Positions 1 through 11,075 are shown, numbered from the stretch's first letter. The stretch: DNA of 64,000 nt from Vombatus ursinus (GCF_900497805.2 NW_020940358.1:28721146-28785145), one strand, 5' to 3'. Notes: generated from the sequence alone by a model not told the origin. Numbers and translations are program-made.

Positions 1-51
<51 letters not shown>

Positions 52-62
52 TCTCTCTCTCT
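1..62. repeat. (CT)n microsatellite
   Basis: A nearly pure CT dinucleotide tract opens the window and is probably cut by its edge. Two short interruptions (ccct, ccc) lie near the right end. Confidence 0.97.
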
Positions 63-480
63 CCCACTCCTATGCCTTCAGTTATCACCTCTAACCAGAT
101 GACTCCCCAATCTATATATTCAGAATGAACTGAAATCCCACACCACTAACTGCCTATTCAGTATTTCTATCTGAATTATCCTGTTAGCATCTCAAACTAA
201 CATGTCCAAAATGGAATTGATTATCTTTCCCTGCCCATCTTTCAGACTTCCCTGTTTCTCTTGGTGTCACCACCATTTTTCTCAGGCCCATAAAGTCTAG
301 GTGTCATCTCTCATTATTCCCTCTCACTCCACCCCCATATTCAATCCATTGACAGGCCTTATCAGTTCTACTTTTACAACCTCTATTGCATCTGTTCCTT
401 CATCTCCATTCATTTAATCACCAATTTAGATCACTAGATTACGTCTCACATGGACTATTATAATAGTCTTATTCAAATCA
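63..480 (+). mobile_element. L2 LINE fragment, ORF2 reverse-transcriptase part
   Basis: The plus strand reads like the L2 ORF2 stretch that begins with 'catctcaaactaacatgtcc' (about 190-209), followed by a run of C/T-rich codons and 'aggtgtcatct'. The same part recurs in the plus-strand L2 at about 9.3 kb. No open frame survives. The piece ends where minus-strand L2 sequence begins at about 486, so two L2 copies abut. The boundary is approximate. Confidence 0.7.
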
Positions 481-485
481 ATAAG

Positions 486-669
486 CATTTACTAACCAAC
501 CTCCTATTATATGTCAGACTCTGTACTAGGCACTGAAGATACCAAGACAAAAGTGAAATAGTCCCTACCCTCAAGAAGCTTATATTCTATTGGGGGGCTT
601 ACTTTTATGTACACAGATACGTAAAGACAACAGATTGGTAGATAGATTGACAGATAGACAGGTATACAA

Positions 670-725
<56 letters not shown>

Positions 726-825
726 ATGCAATCCAAAAAAGTAATTTGGAGGAGGTGGAATACTAGCACCTAGAATAATCAAAAAAGACATCTAACAGCA
801 GATGTCACTTGAGTCTTAAAGGGAG
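486..825 (-). mobile_element. L2 LINE 3' end (minus strand), first piece of a split copy
   Basis: Sequence of the type 'caataagcatttactaacc' followed by 'cctcaagaagcttatat' is the reverse complement of the L2 3' end. The copy continues after the L1 at 4757, after the half-L1 at 8237, and probably again at 10206. It is therefore one old L2 split by later insertions. A TG microsatellite has grown inside it. Confidence 0.7.
677..717. repeat. (TG)n microsatellite
   Basis: About 20 TG units lie inside the minus-strand L2 piece, flanked by TATA-rich sequence. Confidence 0.95.
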
Positions 826-1915
826 TGGGGGAGGGGTGTGCCAAGATAGCAGAGAAAAGGCAGCGACTTGCCTGAGCTCTCCCCAACCTGCCCCAACACC
901 TTTAAATAAAGCCATAAAACAATTCCTGGAGCACCAGAACCCCCAAAAGGACAGGGTGAAATAATTTTCCGACCAAAGACAACTTAGAAGGTCAGAAGGA
1001 AAGGTCTATTGCACCTGGGCGAGAGTGGAGCACAGTCCAGCACAGGCTGTGCCAGCACAGCCCCAGCCCCAGCAAACCAGAAGCAGCTGCTTCCAGAGCT
1101 TTCAGCCCACAGGTGGTGGTAAGGGGGTCGAACAACCGGTCAGAAGGAGATTACAGGGGTCTCTTTGCTAGCACTGAGGTAGGACTGTGTTGCTTTGCCT
1201 GTACTCAGATCTGGGTCTCAGTCCTGGGTGGCAGTCCCAGGGGGAGGAGGAGCGCTTGCATAGTAGAGTTTGCAGCAGCAGTGGAACAGGTACCCTAGTT
1301 CCAGGGCAGAAAACAGTGCTTGTGGTCACTCAGAGACCTGAGCACAGGGCAAGAGACTAGTAAATACACCTCTCCTAAGATCACATCATCTTGGAAGAAC
1401 TAAAAACTTATAGGTCCCTAGAAGTATCTCTGAAAACAGCTGCATAAAACCCCCAAAGCTTGGGACAGTATGCCCTCCACCCTGGAAGCAGAGCCCTACT
1501 CTAACACAGAGTTAAAGGTCAAAAAATAGGCTGGGAAAATGAGCAAAGAGCAGAAAAACATCTGACCATAGAAAGTTACTCTGGTGACAAGGAAGATGAA
1601 AACACACCCTCAGAAGAAGATAACAAAGTCAAAGCTCCTAGATCCAAAGTCTCCAAGAAAAATATGAATTGGTCTCAGGCCATAGAAGAGCTCAAAATGG
1701 ATTTTGAAATCAAATAAGAGAGGTAGAGGAAAAATTGGGAAGAGAAATGAGAGTAATGCAAGAAAACCATGAAAAAGAAGTCAACAGCTTAGTAAAGAAG
1801 ACACAAAAAATACTGAAGAAAATAATGCCTTAAAAACCAGAATAGGCCAAATGGTAAAAGAGTGGATGTTCAAAAAGCTAAGGAGGAGAAGAATGCCTTA
1901 AAAAGCAGAATTGGC

Positions 1916-2072
1916 AGGGGCAGCTAGGTGGCGCAGTGGATAGAGCACTGGCCCTGAAGTCAGGAGCACCTGAGTTCAAATCTGGCCTCAGACTAAACAC
2001 TTGACACTTACTAGCTGTGTGACCCTGGGCAAGTCACTTAACCCCAACCGCCTAAGCAAAAAAAAAAAAAAA
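1916..2072 (+). mobile_element. Marsupial tRNA-headed SINE with poly(A) tail
   Basis: It has the head ggggcagctaggtggcgcag, an internal tRNA-like box ('gagttcaaatctggcctcag') and the core 'tagctgtgtgaccctgggc', then about 20 A. A perfect 16-bp target duplication, aaaaagcagaattggc, lies at 1900-1915 and 2073-2088. The insertion cuts the L1 ORF1 relic. The clean tail and target duplication suggest a fairly young, L1-mobilised copy. Confidence 0.95.
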
Positions 2073-2464
2073 AAAAAGCAGAATTGGCTAAATAGAAAAA
2101 GAGGCACAAAAATTCACTGAAAAAAAGGAACTCCTTAAAAAGTACAATTAGCCAAAAGGAAAAGGAGGTATAAAAGCTCACTGAAGAAAATAATTCCTTA
2201 AAAATTAGAATTGAGCAAATGGAAGCTAATGACTTTATAAGAAATCAAGAAACAACAAAACAAAACAACAAACAAGAAAACAAACATGAAATAATAAAAC
2301 TAAAAGAATGAAAAAAAAAGGAGACAAAGTGAACCATCTCATTGGAAAAACAACTGACTTGGAAAGTAGATCCAGGAGAGATCATTTTAAAATTATCGGA
2401 CTACCTGAAAGACATGATCCAAAAAAAGAGCCTACACATCCTCTTTCAAGAATTGATCAAGGAG

Positions 2465-2639
2465 TGGGACAGCTAGGTGGTGCAGTGGATAGAGCACTGG
2501 CCCTGGAATCAGGAGGACCTGAGTTCAAATCTGGCCTCAGACACATAACACTCACTAGCTGTGTGACCCTGGACAAGTCACTTAACCCCATTGCATAGCC
2601 AAAAAAAAAAAAAAGAAAGAAAGAAAAGAAAGAAGGAAA
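2465..2639 (+). mobile_element. Marsupial tRNA-headed SINE with poly(A) tail
   Basis: Same family as the SINE at 1916. The tail is A-rich and partly GAAA. The target duplication tgatcaaggag lies at 2454-2464 and 2640-2650. It cuts the RRM part of the L1 ORF1 relic, duplicating the codons for IKE. Confidence 0.94.
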
Positions 2640-3082
2640 TGATCAAGGAGAACCTCCCTGATATTCTAGAACAAGAGGGTAAAATAGAAATTGAAATAAT
2701 CCACCAATCATCTCCAGAAAGAGATCCCAAAATAAAAACTCCTAGGAATATTATAATCAAATTCCAGAGCTCTCAGGTCAAAGAGAAAATATTGCAAGCA
2801 GCCAGAAAGAAACAATTCAAGTACCATGAAGCCACAGTCAGGATAACACAAGATTTAGAAGTTTCTACATTAAAGGATAGTAGGGCTTGGAATTTAATAT
2901 TCCAATGGGCAAAGGAGCTAGGATTACAACCAAGAATCACCTGCCTAGCAAAACTGAGTATAATCCTTCAGGGGGAAAAATGGAAATTCAATGAAATAGA
3001 GGACTTTCAAGCATTCTTAATGAAAAGACCAGAGCTGAATAGAAAATTTGACTTTCAAATGGAAGACTCAAAAGAAGCATAA

Positions 3083-3662
3083 AAAGGTAAACAGGAAAGA
3101 GAAATCGTAACGGACTTAATAAGGTTATAATATTTACATTCCTATATGGGAAGATGATACTTGTAACTCATAATCTTATGATTAGGGCAGTTAGAAGGAG
3201 TATATATAGACAGAGAGTACAGGTGTGAGTTGAATATGAAGGGGTGATATTTAAAAAAACAAAATTAAGGGTAAGAAAGGAATGTACTGGGAGAAATAGA
3301 AAGCGAGAGGTAGAATGGGGTAAATTATCTCACATAAAAGAGGCAAGAAAAAGCTTTTACAGTAGAGGGGAGGAGGGAGAGGGGAGGGGGAATGAATGAA
3401 TCTTATTCTCATTAGAATTGGCTCAGAGAGGGAATAGCATACACGCTCAATTGGGTATAGTAATCTATCTTACCTTACAGGAAAGTAGGAGGGGAAGGGG
3501 ATAAGAGAAGGATGGGGGGCTTGATAGAAGAGAGAGCAGATTGGGAGACAGAGTAGTCAAAAGCAAAACACTTGAGGAGGGACAGGGTGAAAGGAGAGAG
3601 AGAGAATAGAATAAACAGAAGGGGAAATAGGATGGGGGGAAATACAGTTAACAATAGTAACT
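3083..3662 (+). repeat. Purine-rich spacer between L1 ORF1 and the ORF2 remnant
   Basis: A stretch dominated by A and G (ggaggggaggggga, gagagagagag) follows the ORF1 stop. Matching spacers lie in the half-L1 at 5537-8218 (reverse) and in the L1 at 37292. It is therefore an inherited part of these elements, not a local microsatellite. Where a full L1 has ORF2, these have this spacer. Confidence 0.75.
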
Positions 3663-3663
3663 G

Positions 3664-4348
3664 AAAAAAATTTTGAAGCAAGTTTCTCTGATAAAGGCCT
3701 CATTTCTCAAACATATAGAAAACTGAATCAAATTTATAAAACTAAGAGCCATTCTCCAACCTATAAATGATCAAAAGATATGAGTATTTTTCAGATGAAG
3801 TAATCAAAACTATCTATATATGCTCTAACTCACTATTGATTGGAGAAATGCAAATTAAAACAATTCTGAGGTACTACCTCATACCTATTAGATTGGCTAA
3901 TAGGGCAGAAAAGGAAAATGACAAATGTTGGAGGGGATGTGGGGAAAATGAGTCATTAGCGCATTGTTGGTGGAGTTGTGAGCTGATTCAACCGTTCTGT
4001 AGAGCAATTTGGAACAATGCCCAAAGGCTTAAAAAACCATGCATACCCTTTGATCTAGTAGTATCACTACTAGGTCTGTGTCTCAAAAGAGATTAAAAAA
4101 AGGAAAAGGACCTTGATGTACAAAAATATTTACAGCAGCTCTTTTCTGGGGCAAAGAATTGGAAATTGAGAGGATACCCATCAATTGGGGAATGGTTGAA
4201 CAAATTGTGGCATATGATTATGATGGAATACTATTGTGCTATAAGAAATGACGAACAGGATGCTCTCAGAAAAACCTGGAAAGATTTACACGAGCTGACA
4301 CAAAGTGAAATATATTGTGTACAAAGTAACGGCAATATTGTAAGATGA
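3664..4348 (+). pseudogene. L1 ORF2 C-terminal remnant
   Basis: Two adjoining open segments match only the last part (roughly 200 residues) of L1 ORF2p. The first is REMQIKTILRYYLIPIRLAN-like, followed by CWRGCGENESLAHCWWSCEL and IPFDLVVSLLGL (3767-4096). The second is PSIGEWLNKLWHMIMMEYYC (4166-4348). Human L1 has CWRGCGEKGTLLHCWWECKL and a WIKKMWHIYTMEYYAAI-like stretch there. The endonuclease and reverse transcriptase are absent. 3' UTR sequence follows. Confidence 0.9.
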
Positions 4349-4756
4349 ACAGCTGTGGATGACTTAGCTATTCTCAGCAATACAATGATCCAAGACAGTT
4401 CTGAAGGACTTATGATGAAAAATGTTATCCATTCCCAGAAAAAGAATTGATGGTGTCTGAATACTGATTGAAGCATACTTTTTTTTAGCTTTATTTTTCT
4501 TGAGGTTTTTTTTTTTTTGCTCTATGTTTTCTTTCACAATATAATATGGAAATGTTTTGAATGACTACACATCTATAACCTATATCAAATTGCTTGCCTT
4601 CTCAATGAGAGGGTGATTAGGAGGAAAGGAGAGAATTTGGAACTCAAAGTTTTAAAAAGTGAATATTAAAAATTGTTTCCCCATGACGCTGGGGAAAAAC
4701 AAAATGTTAAATAAAAAATACACTAAAAAGATGGCAAAAGAAAGAGTAAAATAAAA

Positions 4757-5518
4757 AAAGGGAGCCAAGGATTCCAAAGGCAGGGATAAAGAGAGAGAAT
4801 ATTCAGGTATGGTGGACAGTCTTGGACAGGTATGGAGTCGAGAGATTGTCCTATGTGAAGAACAGGAAGTTTGACAGTTTGAATGTACCACAGAGTAGAT
4901 TAAGGGGAGTAATGTGCAATAATATTGTAAAGATAGTCTGGAGCCAGATAATAGAGGGCTTTAAATGTCAGACAGAGGAGTCTGTATTTGATCCTAGAAG
5001 CAATAAGGAATGCTTGAAGCTTCCTCAACAGGGGAGTTACATGGTGAGACAATACCAATTTGGCAGGTATCTAGAGGATGAGCTGAAGAGGGTAGAAACA
5101 GGAGGCAAAGAGATGTCATTAGGAACTTATTACAAGAATTGCCGTGAGAGGGGAGAGGACCTGAATGAGGTGATTTCCCAGAGAGCAGAGAGAAGGTAAC
5201 AGATGCGAAAGATGTTATAAAGATAGAATCGATAAGGCTTGGCAACTGGGTCTGATATTTGGAGTTAGGGAGACTAAAGAGACAAATATGAATCAGAGGA
5301 CACAAAGCAGGGTTGCAGGAAGAGTGGCAATGCCCTCCACGGAAATAAGAACGTTAGGAAAAGGGATAAATTTGGGGAGAAAAAGCATGATTTCTGTTTT
5401 GAACATGTTGAATTTGAGAGATCTTTGGGACTTCCATATGGAGATAACAGGCAGCTTGTAGTGTGGGACTGAAGTTCAGGAGAGAGGCTAAGATCAGATA
5501 TTGATCTTGGAATCATCT
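4757..5518 (-). mobile_element. L2 LINE body (minus strand), second piece
   Basis: GA-rich antisense L2 with recognisable segments such as 'ctgtatttgatcctagaagc' and 'gaacatgttgaatttgag'. The same segments occur in the minus-strand L2 at 46.9-47.9 kb. It continues the piece ending at 825 and is cut again at 5519 by the half-L1. Confidence 0.75.
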
Positions 5519-5536
5519 ATATATAGATGATATTTC

Positions 5537-8218
5537 TTTTTTTTTTTTTGGAGTTGGAGGCAGAGTTTAATTTTTTTTTATATTTTTCCCAGTTGCATGT
5601 GAAAACATTTTTTTTAAAAACGTGTTTTTAAAACTTTGGGTTCCAAATTTTCTCCTTTCCTCCCTCCCCACCCACCCTCAGTGATAAGGCAAGCAACTCA
5701 ATATAGGTTATATATGTGCAGTTACGCAAAACACTTCCATAGTAGACATGCTGTGAAAACTAATTCTATTTCCCTTAATCCTATCTGGCCCCTCCATTTA
5801 TTCTATTCTTTCTTTTGACCCTGTCCCTCCTCAGAAGTATTTGCTTCTGATTACTCCTTTTCCCAATCTGCCCTCCTCTCTATCATTCCCCTACTCTCTT
5901 GTCCCTTTCCCCGCCTATTTTCCTGTAGGGTAAGACAGATTTCCACACCCAATTGAGTGTGTGTGTTATTCCCTCCTTAAGTCAAATCCTATGAGAATAA
6001 GATTCACTCATTCCCTCTCATCTTCCCCCATTTCCCCTCCACTGTAAGAGCCTTTTCTTTTCTGTTTTTTTTTTGGTGTGGGACAATTTACCCCTTTCTA
6101 CCTCTCCCTTTCTCCTTCTCCTAGTATATTCCTCTCTCACCCCTTAATTTTATTCTCCAGATATGACCCCTTCATTTTCAACTCACCCTGTGCCCTCTTA
6201 TCTACCTATCTATATCTATATATACATACATATAATTTTTTCCCCTCCAACTACCCTAATCCTGACAAAGGTCTCATGAGTTACAAATATCATCCTTCCA
6301 TGCAGGAATGTAAATAGTTCAACCTTAATAGGTCTCTTTTGATTTTCTCTTTCCTGTTTACGTCTTCATGTTCCACTCAAGTCTTGTATTTGAAAATCAA
6401 ATTTTCTATTCAGCTCTGGTCTTTTCATCAAGAATGCTTGAAAGTCCTCTATTTCACTGAATGACCATTTTTTTCCTCTGTAGGATTATACTCAGTTTTG
6501 CTGGGTAGGTGATTCTTGGTTATAATCCTATCTCCTTTGCTCTCTGGAATATTATGTTCCATGCCCTGCGGTCCCTTAATGTAGAAGAAGTTAAATCTTG
6601 TGTTATCCTGGTTGTGTTTCCACAATACTTGAATTGTTTCTTTCTGGCTGCTTGTAATATTTTCTCCTTGACCTGGGAACTCTGGAATTTGGCTACAATA
6701 TTCCTAGGAGTTTTCCTTTGGGGATCTCTTTCAGGAGGTGATCAGTGGATTCTTTCAATTTCTATTTTGCCCTCTGGTTCTAAAATATCCAGACAGTTTT
6801 CCTTGATCATTTCTTGGAAGATGATGTCTAGGCTCTTTTTTTGATCATGACTTTCAGATAGTCCAACAATTTTTAAATTCTCTCTCCTGGATCTATTTTC
6901 CAGGTCAGTTGTTTTTCCGATGAGATATTTCACATTGTTTTCTAATTTTTCATTCTTTTGGATTTGTTTTAGTGTCTTGATTTCTCATAAAGTCACTAGC
7001 TTCCAATTGCTCTATTCTAATTTTTAAGGAAGTATTTTCTTCAGTAATCTTTTGGACTTCCTTTTCCATTTGACCAATTTTGCTTTTTAGGGCATTCTTC
7101 TCCTCATTGGCTTTTTGGACCTCTTTTGCCATTTGGATTAAGCTATTTTTTAAGGTGTTATTTTCTTCAGTATGTTTTTGGGTCTCCTTTAGCAAGCTAT
7201 TGACTTGTTTTTCATGATTTTCTTGCATCACTCTCAGTTTTTCCTCTATTTCTCTTACTTGCTTTTCAAAATCCCTTTTGAGCTCTTCCAAAAAGTCCTG
7301 GGACTGATACATATTTTTCTTGGAGGCTTTGGATGTAGGACCTTTGGCTTTGTTGTCTTCTTCTGGTTGCATGTTTTGATCTTCTTTGTCACGAAAGTAA
7401 GGTAATATAGTCTGACTTTTTTTGTGCTGCTTACTCATGATCCCGGCCAGTTACTTGAGTTTTAAACTCTTTGTTAAGGTAAAAGTCTGCTTCCAATATG
7501 AAGAGTATACTGTCCCAAGCTTCGGGGGTTTGTACAGCTGTTTTCAGAGGTACTTCTAGGGACCTGTAAATTTTTAGTTCTTCCAAGGTGGTATGATAAG
7601 GGGTGAGGTGTTTCCTCTCCACCACCACAACAAGTTCCACAGCACCAGCGTTCCTGCTCGCCCCAGGACCGCCCCTCAGAACTGTGATCCAGATACAAGC
7701 ACTAGTAAAGCAAGAGATTCCTGCCTCAGCACTGGCAAAGAGATCCCTGCAATCCCCCTCTTATCAGCCACGCAATTCCCCCTCAGTCTGTGGGCCAGAA
7801 GCTCAGGAAAAAGCCACGGCCCTGGGTCATGCTTAAGACTTGAGGCTGACACCTAGCTCCTCTCTCACTTCAATCACAGACTTTTTCCACTGACCTTCTA
7901 AGTTGTCTTTGGCGTTCGTGGGTTGAGAAGTCTGGAAACCGCCACAGCTGCCTGAGATTCTGTCCTCTGAGGCCTGCTCCAGGGTCACTGGGGCCTGCGC
8001 TCCCACATCAAACTGCGCTCCTCTCCCTGCCCAGCGCAATATACCTTTCTGATCAACCATCCAGGCTGTCTTTGGCTGGAAATTTGTTTCACTCTGTCTT
8101 TTTGTGGGATCTGCTGCTTTAGAATTTGTTTAGAGCCTTTTTTTAGGTATTTAGAGGGCTTTGGGAGAGAGCTCAAGACAGTCACTGCTTTCCTTCTGCC
8201 ATCTTGGCTCCATCCCCC
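5537..8218 (-). mobile_element. Half-L1 (HAL1-like): complete ORF1-only element
   Basis: Read on the minus strand from 8218: 5' UTR (gatggagccaagatggcag), ORF1 relic, purine-rich spacer, a short L1 3' UTR ('tataacctatattgagttgc') and an A-rich tail. ORF2 is absent, including the C-terminal piece kept by the copies at 826 and 37292. A perfect 18-bp target duplication, atatatagatgatatttc, lies at 5519-5536 and 8219-8236 in L2 host sequence. The element is thus bounded exactly and was mobilised as an ORF1-only unit, presumably by enzymes of full L1s. HAL1 elements with this plan are known from mammals. Confidence 0.92.
6358..7438 (-). pseudogene. L1/HAL1 ORF1 relic
   Basis: It begins at MSKQHKKSQT (7438). 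A long coiled coil of heptads follows (residues about 45-155, for example EENNTLKNSLIQMAKEVQKA). After a frame change near 6950 comes an RRM-like segment, LIGKTTDLENRSRRENLKIV and IKENCLDILEPEGKIEIERI (6742-6933). C-terminal-domain remnants run to the stop at 6358. The layout is that of L1 ORF1p: trimerising coil, RRM, C-terminal domain. It is one of the least broken ORF1 copies in the window but is not intact. Confidence 0.88.
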
Positions 8219-8236
8219 ATATATAGATGATATTTC

Positions 8237-8565
8237 AATCCATGGGTGCTGATGAGACCCCAAAGAGAGTAGAAAACCCAGGAAAGAATTCTGGGATACT
8301 TCTATGCATAAGGTATGGAACCATAGGCTGGCATAGACTGGCATGAGGGAAGGGGGAAGGACCAATGAGAATGACCTCTCCAGGTGTTCTAGCACACCTG
8401 GTCAATGCTCCTTAGAGGACTGTGGATGGGAGATAGATAATGATCCTGCAAAGAAGAATTGGTTAAGCAGGTAGGAAGAGAACCAAGACAGAGGACTAAC
8501 AGAAATCCAGACTAGAGAATGTATCCAGAAAGAAAGAGTGGCCAGTTGTGGTAAATGATGCAGAT
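8237..8565 (-). mobile_element. L2 LINE (minus strand), third piece
   Basis: Directly continues the L2 interrupted at 5518: the 18-bp target site is followed by 'aatccatgggtgctgatgag', as in other minus-strand L2s (compare about 47.91 kb and 52.42 kb). It ends at a MIR at about 8566. Confidence 0.7.
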
Positions 8566-8745
8566 CTAGGCAGTTATATCTTGACTTGGGCAAGTCATTT
8601 AACCTCTTAGTCTCAGTTTCTTCATCTGTAAAATGGGGACAATAGAACCATTCTAACAGGGTTGTTGTGAGGATCAAATGAGACAACAGATGTTATCTCT
8701 GCAAAACTTAATGTGCTATATAAATTCTAGTTATTTTTATTAGAT
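8566..8745 (+). mobile_element. MIR (CORE-SINE) fragment
   Basis: Contains 'gacttgggcaagtcatttaa', 'tcatctgtaaaatggggac' and 'gttgttgtgaggatcaaatg', the typical MIR core and 3' part. The tRNA-like head is missing. It sits between the minus- and plus-strand L2 pieces. Confidence 0.85.
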
Positions 8746-8754
8746 CTAATTTCC

Positions 8755-10205
8755 TTTTTTTCATTCTTCTTCCTTTTTGATGACCTGCAGCATTTCACAC
8801 TGTTGATCACCTTCTCCTGGTACTCTCTCATCTCCAGGTTGTTGTGATACTGGTCTCTCTTGATTTTTCTCCTCCTTATACAACATCTCCTCAGTCCCCA
8901 TTGTTTGATCTTCTTCTATGTCACACCTACTAACCATGGCTGTGTCTTTAACTCAGGTTGGCTAATTGATAATCAAAAAGCAGCCTGCCAGATGGGGGCT
9001 TATAAGCAACAACATTATAAAAATCTCAACTTCCCCGAGTTACCCCTAGAACTCTAAGGGGAACAATAATTAACTTCCCTTTGGGGACTCAACCCTCCAG
9101 TGTTGTCATTGGGTGGTAATTGGGAAAGTAGGCCTGGAGAGGATTCCCAAATTCAGAGTTTTCTTTTCTCTCCATGTTATCTTGATTGATAATCTCAGCA
9201 GTTCCCATAGGTTCAATTATAAGTTCTATGCATCTGGGGTCCCATATTTATATATCTGTCCCTAACCCCCCTCCTAAGTTCTAGTCCTTCTAATATGCCA
9301 ACTGCATATTAGACATCCCTAAATCAAAATGTCTGAAACAGGACTCATCTTTTATCCCAAGCCCTCCCTTTGTCCAAACATCCCTATTAGGTCACCACCA
9401 TTCTCATAGTCACTCAAGTTTACAACCTTAATATCATCCCTAACTCCTCATTCTCACTCTCCCCACATAACCAATATGTTGCTAAATCTTATTATTCTTC
9501 CTATTTACACAGCATCTCTCAAATATATCCCCATCTCTCCTCTCCCACAGTCACCGTTCTCGTTCAGGCCCTTATCATCTCTTCTTTCATTATTGTAGTA
9601 GTGTTCTTCCTAGTTTCCACTTTGTCTCTTCACCAGCCAACACATCTTCTTTTCAGCTGCCAAAGTGATTTTCCTAAAGCTTAGACCTGACCAAGTCATA
9701 CATGCCCCATGCAATAAACTCCAGTGGTTACCTATTGCCTCAGGGATCCAATATAAAATCCTCCTTTTGGCTTTTAATGCCATTTCAAACCTGGCCCCTT
9801 CCTACCTTTCCAGGCCTCTTATACTTTATGACTCTTCCACTACAATTCAGTTACACTGGCCTGCTTCACTTACCTGGCACAAAACACTCCATTTTCCATC
9901 TTTGTGCTAGCTGTTCTCATGTCTGGAATGTTCTTCTTCACCTCTGCCTCTTAGATTACCTAACTTCCTTCAAGAAGTTAACCCCAATGCCACCTTCTAC
10001 ACAGTCTTTCCTGGCATTCTCATCTACTAGAGCCTTCCTTCCATCCAGTCTTATATGTGTTGTATGTACCTAGTTATTTACATTTTCCCTTTTATCCCCA
10101 AGTATAATGTAAGCTCCTTGAGGGTAGGAGCTGTTTTTGCCTTTCTTTGTATCCTCAGCACTTAGCACAGTGGCTGGCACATAGGAAACATTTAATATCT
10201 CCTTG
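8755..10205 (+). mobile_element. L2 LINE, reverse-transcriptase region to 3' end
   Basis: Plus-strand L2. Order seen: RT-domain sequence near 8787-8950 ('tttcacactgttgatcacc' and 'tcacacctactaaccatggc'), later ORF2 at 9320-9900, then the 3' end ('gtatcctcagcacttagcac' near 10149). The translation at 9665-9910 includes CNKLQWLPIASGIQYKILLL, like the L2 motif HWLPI..RIKYKLL. It is an old, multiply broken copy, and about 100 bp near 8960-9060 do not look like L2. Confidence 0.8.
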
Positions 10206-10888
10206 TTGACTATGAGAGAAATCAAGAAAGACAAGGACTGAGAAAAGACCATTTGATTTATCGATAAAGAGATAATTCAGGACCTTGGAAAGAGCAGTTT
10301 TGGTTAGTGGTGGGAACAGAAACCAGATTACAAGGGATGGGAGGTGAGAAAGTGGAGGCAGTGATTGTTGACAGCTTTTTTTTCCCCAGGAGTTTGGCTA
10401 TGAATGGGAGGAGAGATACAGGAGAATAGCCTGAGGGGATGGCAAGGATTGTGGGGGGGTTATTTTAAGAATGGGGAGATCTAAGTATATTTGTAGGCAG
10501 CCAAGAAGGAACCAATGGGTAGGGAGAGGTAAAAAATTAGGGAGGGTGGTGGAGATAATTAAAGAAATAAGCTTCTGTAGAACCGAGGAGGAAATGAGAT
10601 CAAAGGTGGAGGGTAGTTTTTGCATTGACAAGAAGTGCCATCTAGTTCTTGAAGGATGGAACAAAGGAAGATAGAATGAGGGATGATGCTAAATGGATTT
10701 GAACTGTGTAATTAATGAAGAGTAAGAGATCCCCAATGCTGTCCTCAATTTTTTCAGAAGTGGAATTCCCTTCTGAGAGGGAAGATGAAAGTAGTAACGT
10801 ATGTGGCTGGAAAAGACAAAGAGAATGTTTGGAAGAGCTGCAAAGAGAAGGTCTTGGGATTTCCCTTCCTCCAGGAAGCCATCCTATT
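10206..10888 (-). mobile_element. L2 LINE 5' part (minus strand), fourth piece
   Basis: GA-rich sequence resuming after the plus-strand L2, with 'gactgagaaaagaccatttg' and 'cagcttttttttccccagg'. These are the upstream parts of L2 in reverse. It is the probable continuation of the copy split at 825, 5518 and 8565. Confidence 0.6.
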
Positions 10889-10889
<1 letters not shown>

Positions 10890-10927
<38 letters not shown>

Positions 10928-10928
10928 C
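10890..10928. repeat. (CA)n microsatellite
   Basis: About 19 CA units with one G interruption. Confidence 0.96.
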
Positions 10929-10964
10929 CTGTTTTTATATAGTGTCAGCATAGTCTAACATGTA

Positions 10965-11075
10965 GAGAGCAGGGCTTACAGCCAGGAAAATCTGGATTCA
11001 AAATCTGCTATTGCTACTTACTAGCTGTGACCTTGGGCCAGTCATTCAGCCTCTGTCATATATACTACTCCAGAG
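10965..11075 (+). mobile_element. MIR-like SINE fragment
   Basis: Contains 'tggattcaaaatctgctatt' and 'tactagctgtgaccttgggc', the MIR tRNA-related and core boxes. It is diverged and truncated. From 11076 to 11264 I see only AT-rich unique sequence. Confidence 0.7.

Larger units (their letters stand above)
1539..3082 (+). pseudogene. L1 ORF1 relic (RNA-binding protein), split by two SINEs
   Basis: The ATG at 1539 begins MSKEQKN, like the start MSKQHKK of the relic at 7438. The first half is lysine/glutamate-rich and coiled-coil-like. The second half, open from about 2640 to 3082, matches the L1 ORF1 RRM and C-terminal domain: RDPKIKTPRNIIIKF, then RITQDLEVSTLKDSRAWNLI, then LQPRITCLAKLSIILQGEKW and FLMKRPELNRKF. 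These align with human L1 ORF1p segments such as LTADLSAETLQARREWGPIF and FQPRISYPAKLSFI. ORF1p is the nucleic-acid chaperone that coats L1 RNA in the cytoplasm. There are early stops (for example in 'aaatcaaataagagagg') and two SINE insertions, so it is not functional. Confidence 0.88.
826..4756 (+). mobile_element. L1 element lacking most of ORF2 (half-L1-like), 5' end present
   Basis: The element starts with an L1-type 5' UTR ('gccaagatagcagagaaaag'). It then has an ORF1 relic, a purine-rich spacer, only the last part of ORF2, a 3' UTR and an A-rich tail. The direct repeat aaagggag at 818-825 and 4757-4764 is the likely target duplication. The L2 host resumes on the right. Two poly(A) SINEs inserted later, at 1916 and 2465. 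The ORF1-spacer-ORF2 tail order is the same as in the copy at 37292, so the ORF2 loss predates both insertions. All frames are broken. Confidence 0.85.

Noticed and set aside
507-791. Histidine/threonine repeat protein on minus strand
   Set aside because: Translation of a TG microsatellite; the same applies to the frames at 10642, 13823, 28492 and 63503.
1113-1298. Small plus-strand open frame
   Set aside because: It lies in the L1 5' UTR ahead of ORF1. A similar frame occurs at the same place in the copy at 37292, so it is inherited UTR, not a gene.
10890-10928. CRISPR-like or regulatory array
   Set aside because: It is a plain dinucleotide repeat; no spacer-repeat structure occurs anywhere in the window.
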